Part shown: in pieces, positions 47,605 to 60,414 of the stretch
How the letters are laid out: the number at the start of each line of letters is the position of its first letter
Numbering within the stretch: position 1 is the first letter of the stretch
Assembly: GCA_019722365.1 (NCBI GenBank)
Contig: JADFUC010001453.1
Coordinates: 186,001-250,000 of the forward strand
Reading direction: 5' to 3'
Source: Lithospermum erythrorhizon
Lineage: Eukaryota; Streptophyta; Magnoliopsida; Boraginales; Boraginaceae
Length of the DNA: 64,000 nt
Translations under genes and position numbers: made by a program
The notes under the pieces: generated by a model
Databases searched by the model: none
Told to the model about the DNA's origin: nothing
What the model saw: only the letters and a program-made list of their open reading frames with translations

Positions 47605-49925
47605 TTATATAAAGTGAGGCAATTGATGATTTAGTTCAGATAATATATATTAATTGCCCTTTAATCTTAGTATTGTAATATCGATGTGGTGAGACATAGC
47701 TTTTTAGTAATGCATCAATCATTCTCGAATATTTGAAATAATTATCTAATATAAAAATAGTATGCAAAACATAATAGGCTAAATTTCATACAATATCTTA
47801 AATTATCGAATGGTTTCAAACTATTTAACCTTTTAAATAGTATTCTGACTATTTTTTTGACTTGGCCTTTCAACATGCGACCTACTCTCTCTCTCTTTGA
47901 GTTAAAATCAATTTTGAAAAAGTCAATTTAGGCAAACAACATCCAAATAATTCACCCACTCCTCTAACTAACCCAACCACACATAATTTTAACTCACCCA
48001 CTCAATTTTAATTAATTAAATAAAAATAAATAAAGATATCATCTTCAACCTTACACCCACCCCCTACATACACTAACACTTAGCATCGAGGACCTCAAAA
48101 CAAGAGTCGGCTTTGCATACCAATCCACACCCTCTTCCTACTCCAAAAAAAATAAACAGTTTCACCTTTCAAATATGTTTTAAATTTATTTTCACTAGAT
48201 CTAAACATTTGTTACATTTTAAGTAATATTATGTGTCACACTGCTTTTTGAATTTTTTTATTTTTGATATTATATTTAGGATGTAATTCCGGTACATAAG
48301 TAATTGGTGTATTTCAAAAGAATATCAATCAAAACTAGAGGCTATTATTGAGATCGGAAGAAAAGGATAAAGACTTTGGTAAATGATGCACTATATGTGA
48401 TCAGTGCTGGTATTAATGAATTTGTGATAAGTTATTCCTTGGTGCCTCTTTCGTCGCAAGACGTATGACATTCAAGGCTATCATATACTTCTTATTTAAG
48501 GATAATCCGAGAATATTTTCTTGTTTATGTAATGTCAGTCTATACTTATAATTGCTGCATATTGAAGCATAGTATATGATTTGTCGAAGCTATTCTTTAC
48601 GTCAGTTACGAAATCGGTTTCTTTAAAATCGATTTCGTCAAAGATAGACGCCACGATTTTGAAGCCAAAAACGCTGTCGACGCTTATTCAAAGCTGGCTG
48701 GGCCGGCGCGCTTATTTAAACGATCATAATAGTGTATGTATTTAAATTTAAATCAATATAATATTTCAGTTTCAAAATATTTACAAGGTATTTGCTAGTA
48801 CCATTAATATGATTATAATGATTACAATAGTTAAAATAGTTATTAGTGATTATTTTCAATTAAATAATAAAATTGAATTTCATTATTAGGATAGTTATGA
48901 CATAGAGATGCTATTTGAATTTCCCACTCTAAATTTTCAATTCTGTGTAATCTCCTGAAAATAAATCCCCTACTTCACTAGTGTGGGCTCTGATGTTTCT
49001 ACTGTGGACTTTATGTTGCTTGTACGTGAAAATTTGACTTAGGATGTACCTAATACGCATCCCATTAATTGTAGGCAGGTCGAAAACGATGCCTCAACCA
49101 AAGGGATACATACCCCTATATATTGTAAATATGTTACTCTTTTTAGTTGCAAAATTTTACTAACCCTGTAAAAATAAAAATATTTGATTGTCAAGAGTAG
49201 AATTGTAAAATTTTATAAGTTCAATTGATATTTTTATTTGTATCGAAATTATCATGTCAATACTAAATTTGTTAGAAGAAATTTTAAGTTCACCACGTTT
49301 GAGTTTCTATATTTTGTATCTATCTAAGTTAATAGAGGTTCAATGGTTACCTCCATTTCGTTAATCCAAAAGACGAAGTGTATCACATATTAATTATATT
49401 TTAGTTATATTTCAACTTGATTCACCTCGACAAATAAAATAGTATGTATCTAAATAATATTTTAAAACACTCATCTACATTCACTTCAATTATCTCACAT
49501 AAATAAATTTTTAAGTTTTATCTTCAACTGAATTCATCCGAATCCAAACCGGTCATAAAAGTTTCAACTCTAAAAATTGATATGTCAAAGAAAGAAATTG
49601 AAAGCATTTATTAGAACTGTTCGTTTTTCGTCTTCCCCAGAACCAATTAGGATATCATAATAACTGCGCAAATTCAGTAGTATAGTTGTTTCCCCTACTT
49701 TTAGGTTCAGAAATTTATGTCTTTGCTTGTTGTTTTTCTATTGTCAAGTCCAGATGTCAAGTCTGCTGTAGTATACACAGCCCGAAGAAGGAGAAGATTT
49801 ATTATAGCAGTGTTAGACGGCTGCGGAATTATTTCCAAAACAAAAATGTACCGGACACAATCCAGATGAAGGAGACCTTTTAATCATATAATTAAGATTT
49901 ACATGTCTAAAGGTACATATGAATT
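47605..49925. other. Intergenic, AT-rich, with a short GC-rich patch
   Basis: No coding sequence is supported. Near 48605-48720 a palindrome (CGAAATCG...CGATTTCG) is followed by a GC-rich patch (CTGGCTGGGCCGGCGCGC), unlike its surroundings. The stretch 49650-49925 should include the PNSB3 3' UTR. Confidence 0.45.
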
Positions 49926-51945
49926 TCAAGATTCGTCTTCATCATCAGGAGGTGGCAGTTCTCCATATTTCCACTCGTGGCCTTTCCATTCAGGCAGTTG
50001 TTGTATAACAAGCTGCATGAAAGAGGGAAACAATAGTTACTACCAAATCTAATCTGTAAAATATATGCTAATTCTACGTAAAGAATTGTCATTTAGTATA
50101 ATATTAGTATATAAGAGAAATGCTTAGGATTTAGGAATTCCTTTAGCATCTAATCTATATCCATTCTAGAATGTGAGTGCTATTTTATGGCAGAGGTTGT
50201 CTTGCACAAATCCAAATTTATGCAAGTTGCATATATGGCTCTCATGAGTAACATTTGCACTAATCGTGAGTCATGTTAGGCTATACGGAGTATTATGAGT
50301 TAAAAGATTTGCATTAGCCGTGAGCAATGTCAAATACTCCGTAAGTAACAATTTTGTTAGTCGTGACTACTGACTAATGTTGGACCATGTAACAAGTGCA
50401 CTATTATTGACTAATGACAAATTCCGCAGTATGCATAAATTAGAGATTATGTCCAATAATCGAACCCGATCAATTTTGATCATTAACTGAAGAAATATGT
50501 TCATACCATTCCTCTTGAATCGTGTTCCCCAACGGTAGTCTGACAAGCAAGTCTCCAATTCTTTGGATACTAAAGATCATACCAAAATTGAAATGTTGTT
50601 AAAGAGCACAACCTTGTAATTAGATGTGTGTTAACAAATATATGTATGTAGCACATACTCGTTTAAGTTTCTCTTTCTCTTTTTCTGTACGAGGATTTAG
50701 GAGCTCTTTTCCTTCTATCACCTGAAAATGTATCCCATCATTATAATCTTCTAGCACTAAAAGGAGGCAAAAATTAGAACCAAGAAAGGGAAAGCTTGTA
50801 TAATGCATTTCCTCTACCAGGAATTATGTAATTCAATTTATGTTCTGAGTTCATGTCTACAAAGTTGTTGCTTGAACAACAAAATGTCTTGTAGTTATAT
50901 AATGTAGTGCGGAGTATATAAATATGAAAACTAAACGACTTCAAAAACCGTCTTTAATTACCTCAACCATGCATGATGCACAAGTACCACCTCCAGCACA
51001 ATTGAGTAAAGGCCTAGACTGCATCATCAATTGAACAAATATCAATTCTTCAGTATATCCCTAATTATGTACTTCACGGGCTAATAATTTTATAGATATA
51101 TAACTAAAAAATGAAAAAGATGGACGAAAGTATTGAAAAAGTAACTTTAAGGATGTATTGTCTGCAAATTTGTTAAAAAGTGGAGTATAAAAGAGTATTA
51201 ATGATCAAAGTTGAATTCCAAATTAGGCAAACATCAAGTATTGAGAAATGGAAGTAGTAATACATTATGACATTCAATTTGATCCTTACATATGGTCCGT
51301 ACAACTCAATATTTGAATCCAACATTATGTCCCTAAGCTTTTGTCCTCCACAAGCTTTGCGGTAGTGCACATCTGGTGTTCCATCAGGAAGCAAAACTGA
51401 CTGGACCAATTTCAAGACTTCATTAGAAAAACTTGAGTAAAAGTTTCAATGTTCAATTCCACATCTTATTATATACACATTAAACTCTATTCAGAGAATT
51501 CCAAGTATCTAACGAGATAATGTGGGTACATAAATCTCCACGTTTCGGACACTCTTAGTATTAATTTTGCTATACTGCATACCACTAGACTAAAGACCAT
51601 TGGCAGACGCTTTATGATGTTTCTTCAAACATTTTGCCAGAAGTGTTGCAAGTTGCCAATAATTTTGGGGTAATGTGAACTTTACCAACAATATGCATTG
51701 TGATTTAATTCCTTACTCACACTGACAAATGCAAACTTGACTACAGGAGGTTCCACTGCAACTACTGCCTCTGTTTCTTGTTCAGGGAGAGTACCAACAG
51801 CTTTGATTTTACTACGGTAAAAGCTGAGATTCTCGGGACATTTAAATGTTTTGATATCAATTTGGGAATTTTGGTTTTTGAAGTTAAATGTTGATGAGAA
51901 GGAAGGTGTCCTGCAAGAGTTAAATTGGAAATGGAGTGCTTCCAT
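49926..51945 (-). CDS. PNSB3: PNSB3-like ferredoxin-type subunit of chloroplast NDH
   Basis: Nucleus-encoded subunit of subcomplex B of the chloroplast NADH dehydrogenase-like complex, which carries cyclic electron flow around photosystem I. Exons: 51945-51721, 51400-51290, 51018-50962, 50721-50659, 50569-50507 and 50012-49926. All are in phase and give 201 aa, close to the usual ~204. Residues 1-50 are rich in S, N and K with few acids, as in a plastid transit peptide. The 2Fe-2S domain follows: GGQKLRDIMLDSNIELYGPY, then NCAGGGTCASC with C119, C125 and C128 (Cx5Cx2C spacing, as I recall for PNSB3), EVIEGKELLNPRT, and NWRLACQ with C161. The acidic tail ends PPPDDEDES. All four cluster ligands are present. 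A generic plastid ferredoxin is less likely because of the Cx5C spacing. Confidence 0.9.
50220..50420. repeat. Imperfect short repeats in PNSB3 intron 5
   Basis: A motif resembling TTAGTCGTGAGYMATGT occurs about three times (near 50261, 50310 and 50357), with ATACTCCGTAAG or ATACGGAGTATT between copies in opposite orientations. This could be the remains of a MITE. Boundaries are not resolvable. Confidence 0.45.
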
Positions 51946-53292
51946 TCTGGATGATACTCAAAGAAAAATTCAGTTTAAAGCTACTCGTATAAATGGATTG
52001 GATGACAGAAATTTGTTCAATCTGGTTCTCATGTATCTTATCTTTCGCATGCAGTTGATAACAGTTTATAGTCCAGTATTGTTCCAAATAAATAAGTCCA
52101 TGAAGGTGTTAATTAAAAATAAAATTTTACCATTTATTTATTTAAAATTAAATTATCTGCCCCCTATTAGATATTTTCATGATATATAATATTAATTACT
52201 AAGATTCACTATAAAAATTCCTAATTCGCCACCTGGTAGATAGCGGTCTTTAGAAAATTCATTTTTTTCTCTTTAAAAAATAAAAATAAATTCCACCTCC
52301 TAAAAGATCATCCTATGTTCTATTTTATTTTTCAATGATCAAAATTAACAAAGTTTAAAGAGTTAAATGATATAAACACAATTATGACTTGAATAAAACA
52401 ATTCATGTTAAAAATAAAGTAAGTTGAAAATATTATATTTTGATATATTTTTATAAGTTAAAAACATAATCGATCACAAAGCAAATTATGATGGCCAATC
52501 AATCAACACTAGGGCATAATAGGCACACAATTTGGTTATACGATACTATCAGGCATTGCTAATGGGACATCACAGAAATCTTTCTGATCATACATAGTAA
52601 ATCAATAGGAAAGAATAATGTCATAAAATAATAGTATGGAGTAGTATATTATTAACAGGTACATTTCATTAAAACATTAGGAGAACAACCAAACCAGTCA
52701 ACAAAACTATTTTTTGATCCAAGGTATAACCTAACCAACAAAACAAATTTCTTTGTCCAACAAATATTTAGTGTTCTCAACTGAACCATAAGATTTACTA
52801 GTAGGTGGAATCCAAATAAACATGAAGGAATAGACTAGAGCAAACTTTATACAAGTAACTTTCATAATAAGTCGATTCAATTAATGTCAAGGCCAATCGT
52901 TAATATACTCAAATTTCCTTCATCTCAACGACAAGGTTGTGTCATAGTGAAAACATAAACAGAAGACTGTACAACTTCCCGTTTTGTATTCTTTGCTCTC
53001 ATTTACATTTACGGGCTTACATTTTTCTTCGGTGTATGTAAGTATGTGTGCATATGTATAGCAAAGAAAGAGTAGACCTACGTCAACAATGCAAAAGCAA
53101 AAGGAAGAGGTATTAGATGCTTAAGACTTTAAGCTTCCCCATAAATCCTGTCTTGCCACTGATATGGATGAATTCGGTGCTACTATCAATGTTTGCCATG
53201 AAATAAGCAAAAGCAGTGGCTTTCCAAAATTCTAATCTGATCGACTTGGGTTTCAACAGAGGGAAAAAATCAGAAGGATTACTTGGCAGGTG
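51946..53292. other. Between the 7-TM gene and PNSB3, no gene
   Basis: This should contain the PNSB3 promoter and 5' UTR (left part) and the 3' UTR of the minus-strand seven-span membrane protein (right part). No additional coding exon is supported. The plus-strand frame overlapping 51851-52189 is antisense to PNSB3 exon 1 and is not called. Confidence 0.5.
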
Positions 53293-56200
53293 TCAGCTAT
53301 CCTGCATTGGGTGTTGAATTACAACTACGACCGAGTCCTCTGAGGTTCCATTTTGAGATGTTGCCTACAAGATTATCAAATTTGTTCAAGTATTTAACGC
53401 TAGCAATCCTAGTATATACAGTTTAAAAAGTTAGAAGGAAACCAATTAGGACTCATCAGAACATGAGAGGATCACCAAAAGAAATATTAAAACAAAAGAT
53501 GCGCCACTCACCACTCCTATATGCCAAGCATTACACTTGAAGCCATCGAAGGTTTCAGCATTCATTTCCTGCATTTAAAATGATTTTTTAATCATAGATT
53601 TCCAAGCTATCATAAAGGTTAACCATTTCCCTTCTTTCCGAAAACATAGAAGACACATAGGACAAAAAGGGATTATTCATTAACTATTACTTGCCAAACA
53701 AAATGTTGATGAAATATATATTGGAGATATTGCATTGATACTTACAATTCTATATATGGGAGGCATTTTCCTCTCCCCTTTGTGTTTCAGAGTAGGCATG
53801 ATCGAGAAACGTGGGGTGAAATATTGTGATCTGAAAGTCCATCTGCAATGAACATGAACAGAGCTATGATAAACTGTAAGAGCACATAAGAGAACATTTA
53901 ACAAAACTATTGCCTGAATTATATTTATTACACACCCAACATAGAGAAAGATGCAAAACTGTGCCCATTCTCGAAGTAATAGCCGAAGCCAGTAATTGTC
54001 CAATGAGTTATCCATGTTTATGAGAACCTGAGAAAAAAGAATGCATAACCAGATAAGGAGTCTATCTTTGTGTTTCCGTCAAGTTATGACTGATTAAATT
54101 AAGATGATGATATTCATACTGCAAGTTCTGCCACTGCCAAAATTTGCATAGCCCCTTGAAACTTCCTGTAGAGAAAATTGAAGTAAAAAGACAATCAGTA
54201 TGGTATGTAAAATATTTTGTTCGTATAAATCAAAATACCGGAGTAGATCAGAGGGAATTGGGCTAAAAATTCTTACTTGAACATGATGTATTTTGTGTAG
54301 ATTGCATCATGCATTGAATTGATATCCTCATCATCTATAAAGTGTAGCTGTTCCCTCAGAAATACTAGATTCTCAGCAACATGGTGGAATATAATATAGA
54401 ACAAAATCAAATAATTAATCACCAGAAGCACCTGCATCGAGAGAATTAATGCCTGATCATTACCTTTTTCTTATGTTGGTCCAAATCAATGAAAACTAAC
54501 CGAAAAAGTAAATATATTCAAGTGGACAGAACACATTAAATCATCCAAAGAACTCACCCAGAAGTAAGGTAAAGATGCTCTATAACCGACCAGGGTTAAG
54601 TAGAAGACACACCCAAGCGCTGCTGTCGTTCTCCGTTCATGTAGTGATAGCCGCTCACATGTGATACAATATCCATGAGAAACAAGAATAAATGAAACAA
54701 AAGTAGCTGTCTGGAACATAATTCCAGTCACGTAGACACCGAACGACAGCCAGAGAGAACATATTTGTAGATGGAAACAAGAGTACCTACAATATTAAAT
54801 AAATTATGTTTCATTTAGCAATTTTATTCAACATAAAAAAATTCAGAGATCCAATCATTTAACCCAGCAAGGTGACTTTCGTGTTCAAATTTTTACCCAC
54901 ATCAAATTAAATCCTAAAAACATATTCATTTTTGAAGCCAATGGTCGAATATTCATCTTTTTTTCATCAATACAAACATACCCTTTGATTAAACCACAAT
55001 TTTGAATACAAGCAATCTTCGGGTCATGCATGACAAGCAAGAGCTAATTTAATAATGTAAGGAAACAACTCTAGAAAAGGGGGACAATCTCCTCGAGCCT
55101 CTAGCCAAGCCTCCAAACCCAAAAAACCTCAGTGGGGAAAAATTTGAACCATATCGACTAACCAACCATAAGGTAGAATATTCATCAATACTGATCCGTT
55201 TTAAATTTAAAATATTTCTATCGGATATTTTTCTATTCTTTCTATGTCGTAAGGCTAAAACCAAAAAAGGTTTCACATTTAATCCTTCTATAAATCCTAC
55301 CAATTATATTGAAACTATGATTAAAATGGCTCAAACAATAACAAGCTAAATGGATAACAATTCTGATTAGATACTTCAATAAAACATAGGCGTAAACTAT
55401 TTCACTAACATCCAGCTCATCCATTCATAATAATTAACCTGAACCCTAAGTGAAAAAGTTCCCAAAAAAGAATAAATAAATGATTACCAGAAAAGGAAAG
55501 CCAAAGCGAGTTGCAAGACTTTAATCAATGGAACTGATGAAAGAGCCCACTGCAACTTATTCGTCTGTTCCAATCAACATAAATAACAATCAGCATATGC
55601 AACAAAAGCAATTCTAGTACTCACTCAATCCCAAAAAGATTATCCAAATTATCAAAATCAACAAACTTTATAGCCTTATGAATTGAATCAAAATTATATT
55701 TCCACTACTAAAAAAAGGTTAAAAATACTACCTTTTGATATAAATATTTCACCTAATATTATCCAAGATAAATAAAGAAATCCTAGATCAAAATATCAAA
55801 AGTGAACCAAAATAATTCAAGAGTGGACAATCTCCTAGGGTTAAAGGGAGTATTATTCGGAAATAACATCAAGCCAAATCAAGCATTATCCCACTTATCC
55901 CACTAAGTCGACTGGACTATATGAATACGAAGTATTTAATTCACCTCTATAGTGGATCATCTTTTCTGCAAATCCCATAAATATTTTGAAATTAAAATAA
56001 ATAAATAAATGATGATGGTAGAATAAACAACCTCCCCATTATCACACTCTACTCCCTACCATCGTGGCTGCCTCTGCTCCATAGAGGTGTCTATTCCAAG
56101 TTATGAAAATCTTTAGACATTTGTAAAATAAGGGGCCCTTTTCTTCTTTCTCTTAAAGAATAATTGCGATATAAATTTTTTAAAAAATCTTAAAAAGAGA

Positions 56201-56864
56201 CTAACATCCAAATATTGTGTGCTCCCTTTAAATAAACAATGATAGTACAACAACAAAATATTCCTTTAACATTAGTACAACAACAAAAAGGAAGGACAAA
56301 CTTTTAAAAAAAACTAAACATTTATAGAAAGCCAATAAAAAAAAACGGACCGAACAACCCTTTAGGCCGGTCCTGCCTACTATTATCAGACAGCAAACTA
56401 TCCCACTATTGCTTATCCCGCTTAGGAGGGAGCGAGACATCCGCACTTGGCAGGTTAATGTATTATCTCACTGAAGTGTCTACGTGTCAATTTAATTGTT
56501 CATTTTGTTTTATTATAATTGATCGTTTACTTTTATCAATATAACTTTTTACAATGAAATTAAAAAAACTAAATATTTTTGAGCTAGATGAACAATTAAA
56601 TTAAGTGGAAGCCGACTACCACTATAATTCATCTCTATATTGGATCATCTCTTCCGTTAATGACATAAATATTATTCAAAATAAATAACGAATATGGTAA
56701 TGATGAACCTGAAAACGGCGGTTTTTGAAGGTATTAAATGTCCAAGAAGAAGCTAAGAGAAACCAAATAAGCATGAGGGAGAAATAGAGAAGTGGCAGCG
56801 GCCGATACGCCTCCATGGCGCCGCCGTGTTTGGACAATCCGAGGTAGTCGGAAGTTGATTCCAT
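53293..56864 (-). CDS. Orphan ~7-span membrane protein, complete, 9 exons
   Basis: Exons: 56864-56709, 55564-55488, 54786-54558, 54431-54277, 54165-54120, 54027-53936, 53842-53746, 53568-53512 and 53364-53293. All junctions are in phase and encode 326 aa. Hydrophobic spans lie at about residues 24-45, 60-78, 86-111, 125-148, 155-172, 207-223 and 236-256, suggesting seven membrane helices. A short hydrophilic tail begins [16 protein letters not shown] and ends PMQDS. Recognisable stretches include [18 protein letters not shown] and [20 protein letters not shown]. The topology recalls plant lung-seven-transmembrane (GOST-like) or other candidate seven-span receptors, but without the long lumenal N-terminal domain of that family. 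I do not recognise the family with certainty. Intact reading frame and consistent splicing support a functional gene. Confidence 0.85.
55890..56030. repeat. Direct repeat, distal copy, in 7-TM gene intron 1
   Basis: This resembles 56590-56710: AATTCACCTCTATAGTGGAT vs AATTCATCTCTATATTGGAT, then CATAAATATT and AATAAATAA..TGGTA..ATGAACCT/AATAAACAACCT. About three quarters of positions agree by eye. The proximal copy includes the real 5' splice donor of exon 1. Confidence 0.6.
56590..56710. repeat. Direct repeat, proximal copy, at exon 1 donor
   Basis: Partner of the copy at 55890-56030. It ends at the GT donor of exon 1 of the membrane-protein gene (56708-56707, minus strand). The ~560 bp between the copies may have been inserted or duplicated. 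Confidence 0.6.
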
Positions 56865-56945
56865 TTCGATTACTCACTCCTACGTTAATAGTGTGTACGT
56901 TTTGAATAGCGAACTAGTTAATTGTCAGAGTTCGTGTGAGTTGCA

Positions 56946-56952
56946 CTTTATA
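56946..56952 (-). promoter_or_regulatory. Candidate TATA box of the 7-TM gene
   Basis: TATAAAG on the minus strand (within CCATATAAAG) lies about 85 bp upstream of the ATG at 56864, a normal spacing for a plant core promoter with a short leader. Confidence 0.45.
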
Positions 56953-56959
56953 TGGAGTT

Positions 56960-58554
56960 CAGTAGGACCCATACTTCATTTATGTGCTTTTGACTTTTAA
57001 CCAAAAAATTACCTAATTGTCCTCCATACTTCCTTTTTTTTTTAATTCGAACTTGTAATTGCAAGAATTGAATTTGAATCTTGTCATTGCAAGTAATATT
57101 CCGTCACAATTGAATAAATTAATTTATCAATAGGATGATAATGGACTACTCTTGCAGCACGTTCTTACACTATTAGGCTAATGGTTAACATTTCAAAAAT
57201 TATTTTTTCAAATTATTTCATTAGTAACATGATAAATTTTATTTCAATCAAATTATGTTTGTCAATTAACAGCAGATTATTTTTGTGACAATTGAAAGAA
57301 AAATGAATAACTTTTTGGTGTGAAGAAAATATTTGACAATTTTTCAAATATATGATATATATATGCAATATCTTTATTTCAATTTAATTGATAGATTTTA
57401 CTTAATAAATTAAATTTCAACATTGATAACACATGAGTTTTATTTAATCAACTTTTATTCAATATTTAATATTGTGCATACAAGTATGTGTAATGTGTGG
57501 TGTCTAACTAAATATATCAATTATCAAATGATATAAATTTTAAGTTAACTGCATTGATTTTTAGCACATTGTTGAAAAAAATATCTCCAAATTAGATTGG
57601 AACAAAAAGAATATTAACAATCTAGCTTCATTCCCACTTATTGTTTTAAAAAAGGTTATTATAGTAAAACTAGCCTTGACGTCAACTTTGAACATATATC
57701 CTCCATCCTAATTCCCAACTTCCAAATATTAAATATTCAGAGTAAGGAATAGGTGGTCAGCTTCTCCTAAGTCCAACCTCTTATCTTAATAAATGCAAAA
57801 CTTATGGGCCACATTTTGAGGAGATGCAGTTGTTGAGACTTAGAAGAATTGCATGATGTTGTCATGCAACCGATCCATTTCTCTTTCGTTTTCCTTCTTT
57901 TTTTCGTGAGGTGTGGGCTTTCATGTTGTGATTAGTTACTCACTTATAAAGATAAAAATTGATGGTTTGGGAAATGAATGTCTCTTTAACATACCAATCA
58001 TAAAAATTCCTGAAATATATGATAGCATTCTACCCTCTTCATGCCATGGCTGAATAATGTAGTTTGGCAGGATCTCATATATCAGTTTGCCAGTGTGTGC
58101 CTCAAGCCCTCACCGCTAAAGACATCCTAATTTTACCTCTTTACTAGAATTTCAACCTCCTTTTAAATCAAGATTTTAACCTTTTAAAAAATTGATGGTT
58201 TAATCTTGAACGTTAGTTTTTTTAATTTTTTATTTTAAACATCTTTCATTCGTGAAATTAACTAACTATCCCATCATATTAGTATTCTGTTGATTACTTG
58301 ATTGAGTAGTTATTTTGTTAATCTAGATATCACCAACATTACCTCAAATGAATCTTTCTTATGATATATCGATAATAGATGAGTGTGTTATCATTAAATT
58401 ACAATTCATTTCTTTCTTATCCTTGCTATCATTTTCTCTAACACATACATATTTAGTTAAAAGAATATTTTATTTAACTTGCTTAAAAATCCGAATTAAC
58501 ATAAATTCCTATTCACTCTAATTAATTCATTTTTAAACGATAAACTGGCCATCG
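56960..58554. other. Intergenic, AT-rich, no gene
   Basis: This includes the upstream region of the membrane-protein gene. No exon, structured RNA or clear transposon end is recognisable. The low-complexity AT-rich segments are typical of the window. Confidence 0.45.
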
Positions 58555-58790
58555 TAGCGGCCTCCTAAGCCTTTTTGTCATGCTCGCAGAATGCGGACGC
58601 CTCAACCTACGTGTGGACCAGCTTCCCTTTGAACCACTTCAATACTTGTATTCCTCGCTACTCAGTGACTCGAACCTGCACACCACACAGCAAACTTTCC
58701 TTTAAACCACTTCAATATTTAGAGATTCGCCACTCATGCCACTTAACCCACACCGCATGAAAGTTAAACTAGCAGACGGGTATTTAACAC
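58555..58790 (-). mobile_element. tRNA-derived SINE candidate, minus strand
   Basis: On the minus strand an A-box match TGGCATGAGTGG (about 58741-58730) precedes a B-box match GGTTCGAGTCACTG (58675-58662) in the correct order. An internal duplication of ~50 bp (AACCACTTCAATAYTT on the plus strand) occurs at about 58630 and 58703. The segment is distinctly less AT-rich than its surroundings. I could not identify a tail or target duplication, so a decayed tRNA-like sequence remains possible. Confidence 0.45.
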
Positions 58791-60414
58791 TCAAGTTTTT
58801 ACCACCGAATGGCTTTCCGGTAATCTAATTAATTCATTTCTGATTTTATCTTTGCTAGTGACTGCACACAACCTCTAATCTGCCCTACTCACATCTTATC
58901 GACATGTTGATTTTACAGTATTAACATCATTATCATCCATATAACATAAAATCACTTAATTTTAACACACACATACATCATATCTACCCCATATGTAATA
59001 ATGGAAAAGGACAATTAAAGCATTGAAAGCCAGTTCACGATCTCAAAGTTCCTCTCTAAAATTTTGGAGAATAAGTTAACATATAAGTTTACTCTCTTGA
59101 CATAAAAAACTAACTCTTATAAATAATTTTTTTATCATAACCAACCATTTTTTTTCCTTCAATAAAAAAATTTAAATTTCTTATGTGATGTGGGGCTAGA
59201 TTATAATATAATGTGGGAAGATATTACATTACACTTATTTCACTTATTAATTTATCCAATTATTCTATTTTTATTTTATTTTTATATATTATATATTATT
59301 TTAATAATTATATTATATTATATTATGTACAAAATTAATATAAAAAATAATGTCAATATGAATTTGCATGCGTGAAAACTGTGCCACCAACGATAACTAG
59401 TATGTAGAGGTCGACAAGAATAATGTAAGTATGATTTGAGTCCTTACATTTTAAAGGATATAAAACATTAGCATCTGGTATGACGAAAAAAGCCTATCTA
59501 ATTATCAAGGAAAGATTTGATCAACTACATAAATGTTTTGGAAAGAGCTGATGATTACGATTACGTTTAGTCAAGAAAAGACTTTAAGCTTAGCTGCCCT
59601 TCTAAAAATTGAAGACTGAACTTATTAGGTAAACAAACACACTTATTTATTTATTTTCATTTTCCCATTTTGTTATAGATGTACGTGTTGATTTCTTGCT
59701 TCTCCAAATAGACCCTAATACGTTGCCTCCTTGCAGTCCTCCTTTGGCATACGTCCTAAGGGGGTGCAATGTGTTTCAAGAGTCCATGATTATGGATACT
59801 AAAACTAGGTGTAGATGGAATGTTCTCTTAATAATTTTCCTTCCACACGTGGTACTATTGATTTTCAGATCGGCGCTGATTCATGAATATATCAAGAGCT
59901 TCATCATGATCGATATTAAAAATTAATTTAATAGAAATGAATAAGCTTATACTTTTAGTAAAATTATCTTATACGTTTAACATATTAAATGTGAGATGGC
60001 TTCTCATTCAATATGATTTTAGATGAATAAAAGCATGATTTTATAAAGCACATTGTATCCTTTGATATGTTCAATGTCGAAATAGCTCTAAAATATGAAA
60101 TTCAATGACGAAATTCTTAATAAGCACCATCTTATACTTTTTGTAATCACGCAAGAAATAATTATGATTTTTTAAGCATCAATCAACTTAGAGACATAAA
60201 TTATGAAACATATAAAAAGCTATTGAAAGAATATAGACGATAATTTCCGACCTCTCACACAGAGAGTACGAGTTGTATGAAGCTTTTATCTACAAAATTT
60301 GTTCAAATTCAATATTATAAAATGAATTTTCTTATCACAACAAAATCGAATGTAAAGTAAATTAGGCAAATGCAAATCCCAATTTATGTGCCGCCGCTGA
60401 AATGCTTTTTTTTC
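58791..60414. other. Intergenic, no gene
   Basis: Mostly AT-rich sequence with no coding signal. The open frames at 59190-59375 and 59696-59926 have no family signature and are treated as chance frames. Confidence 0.45.
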
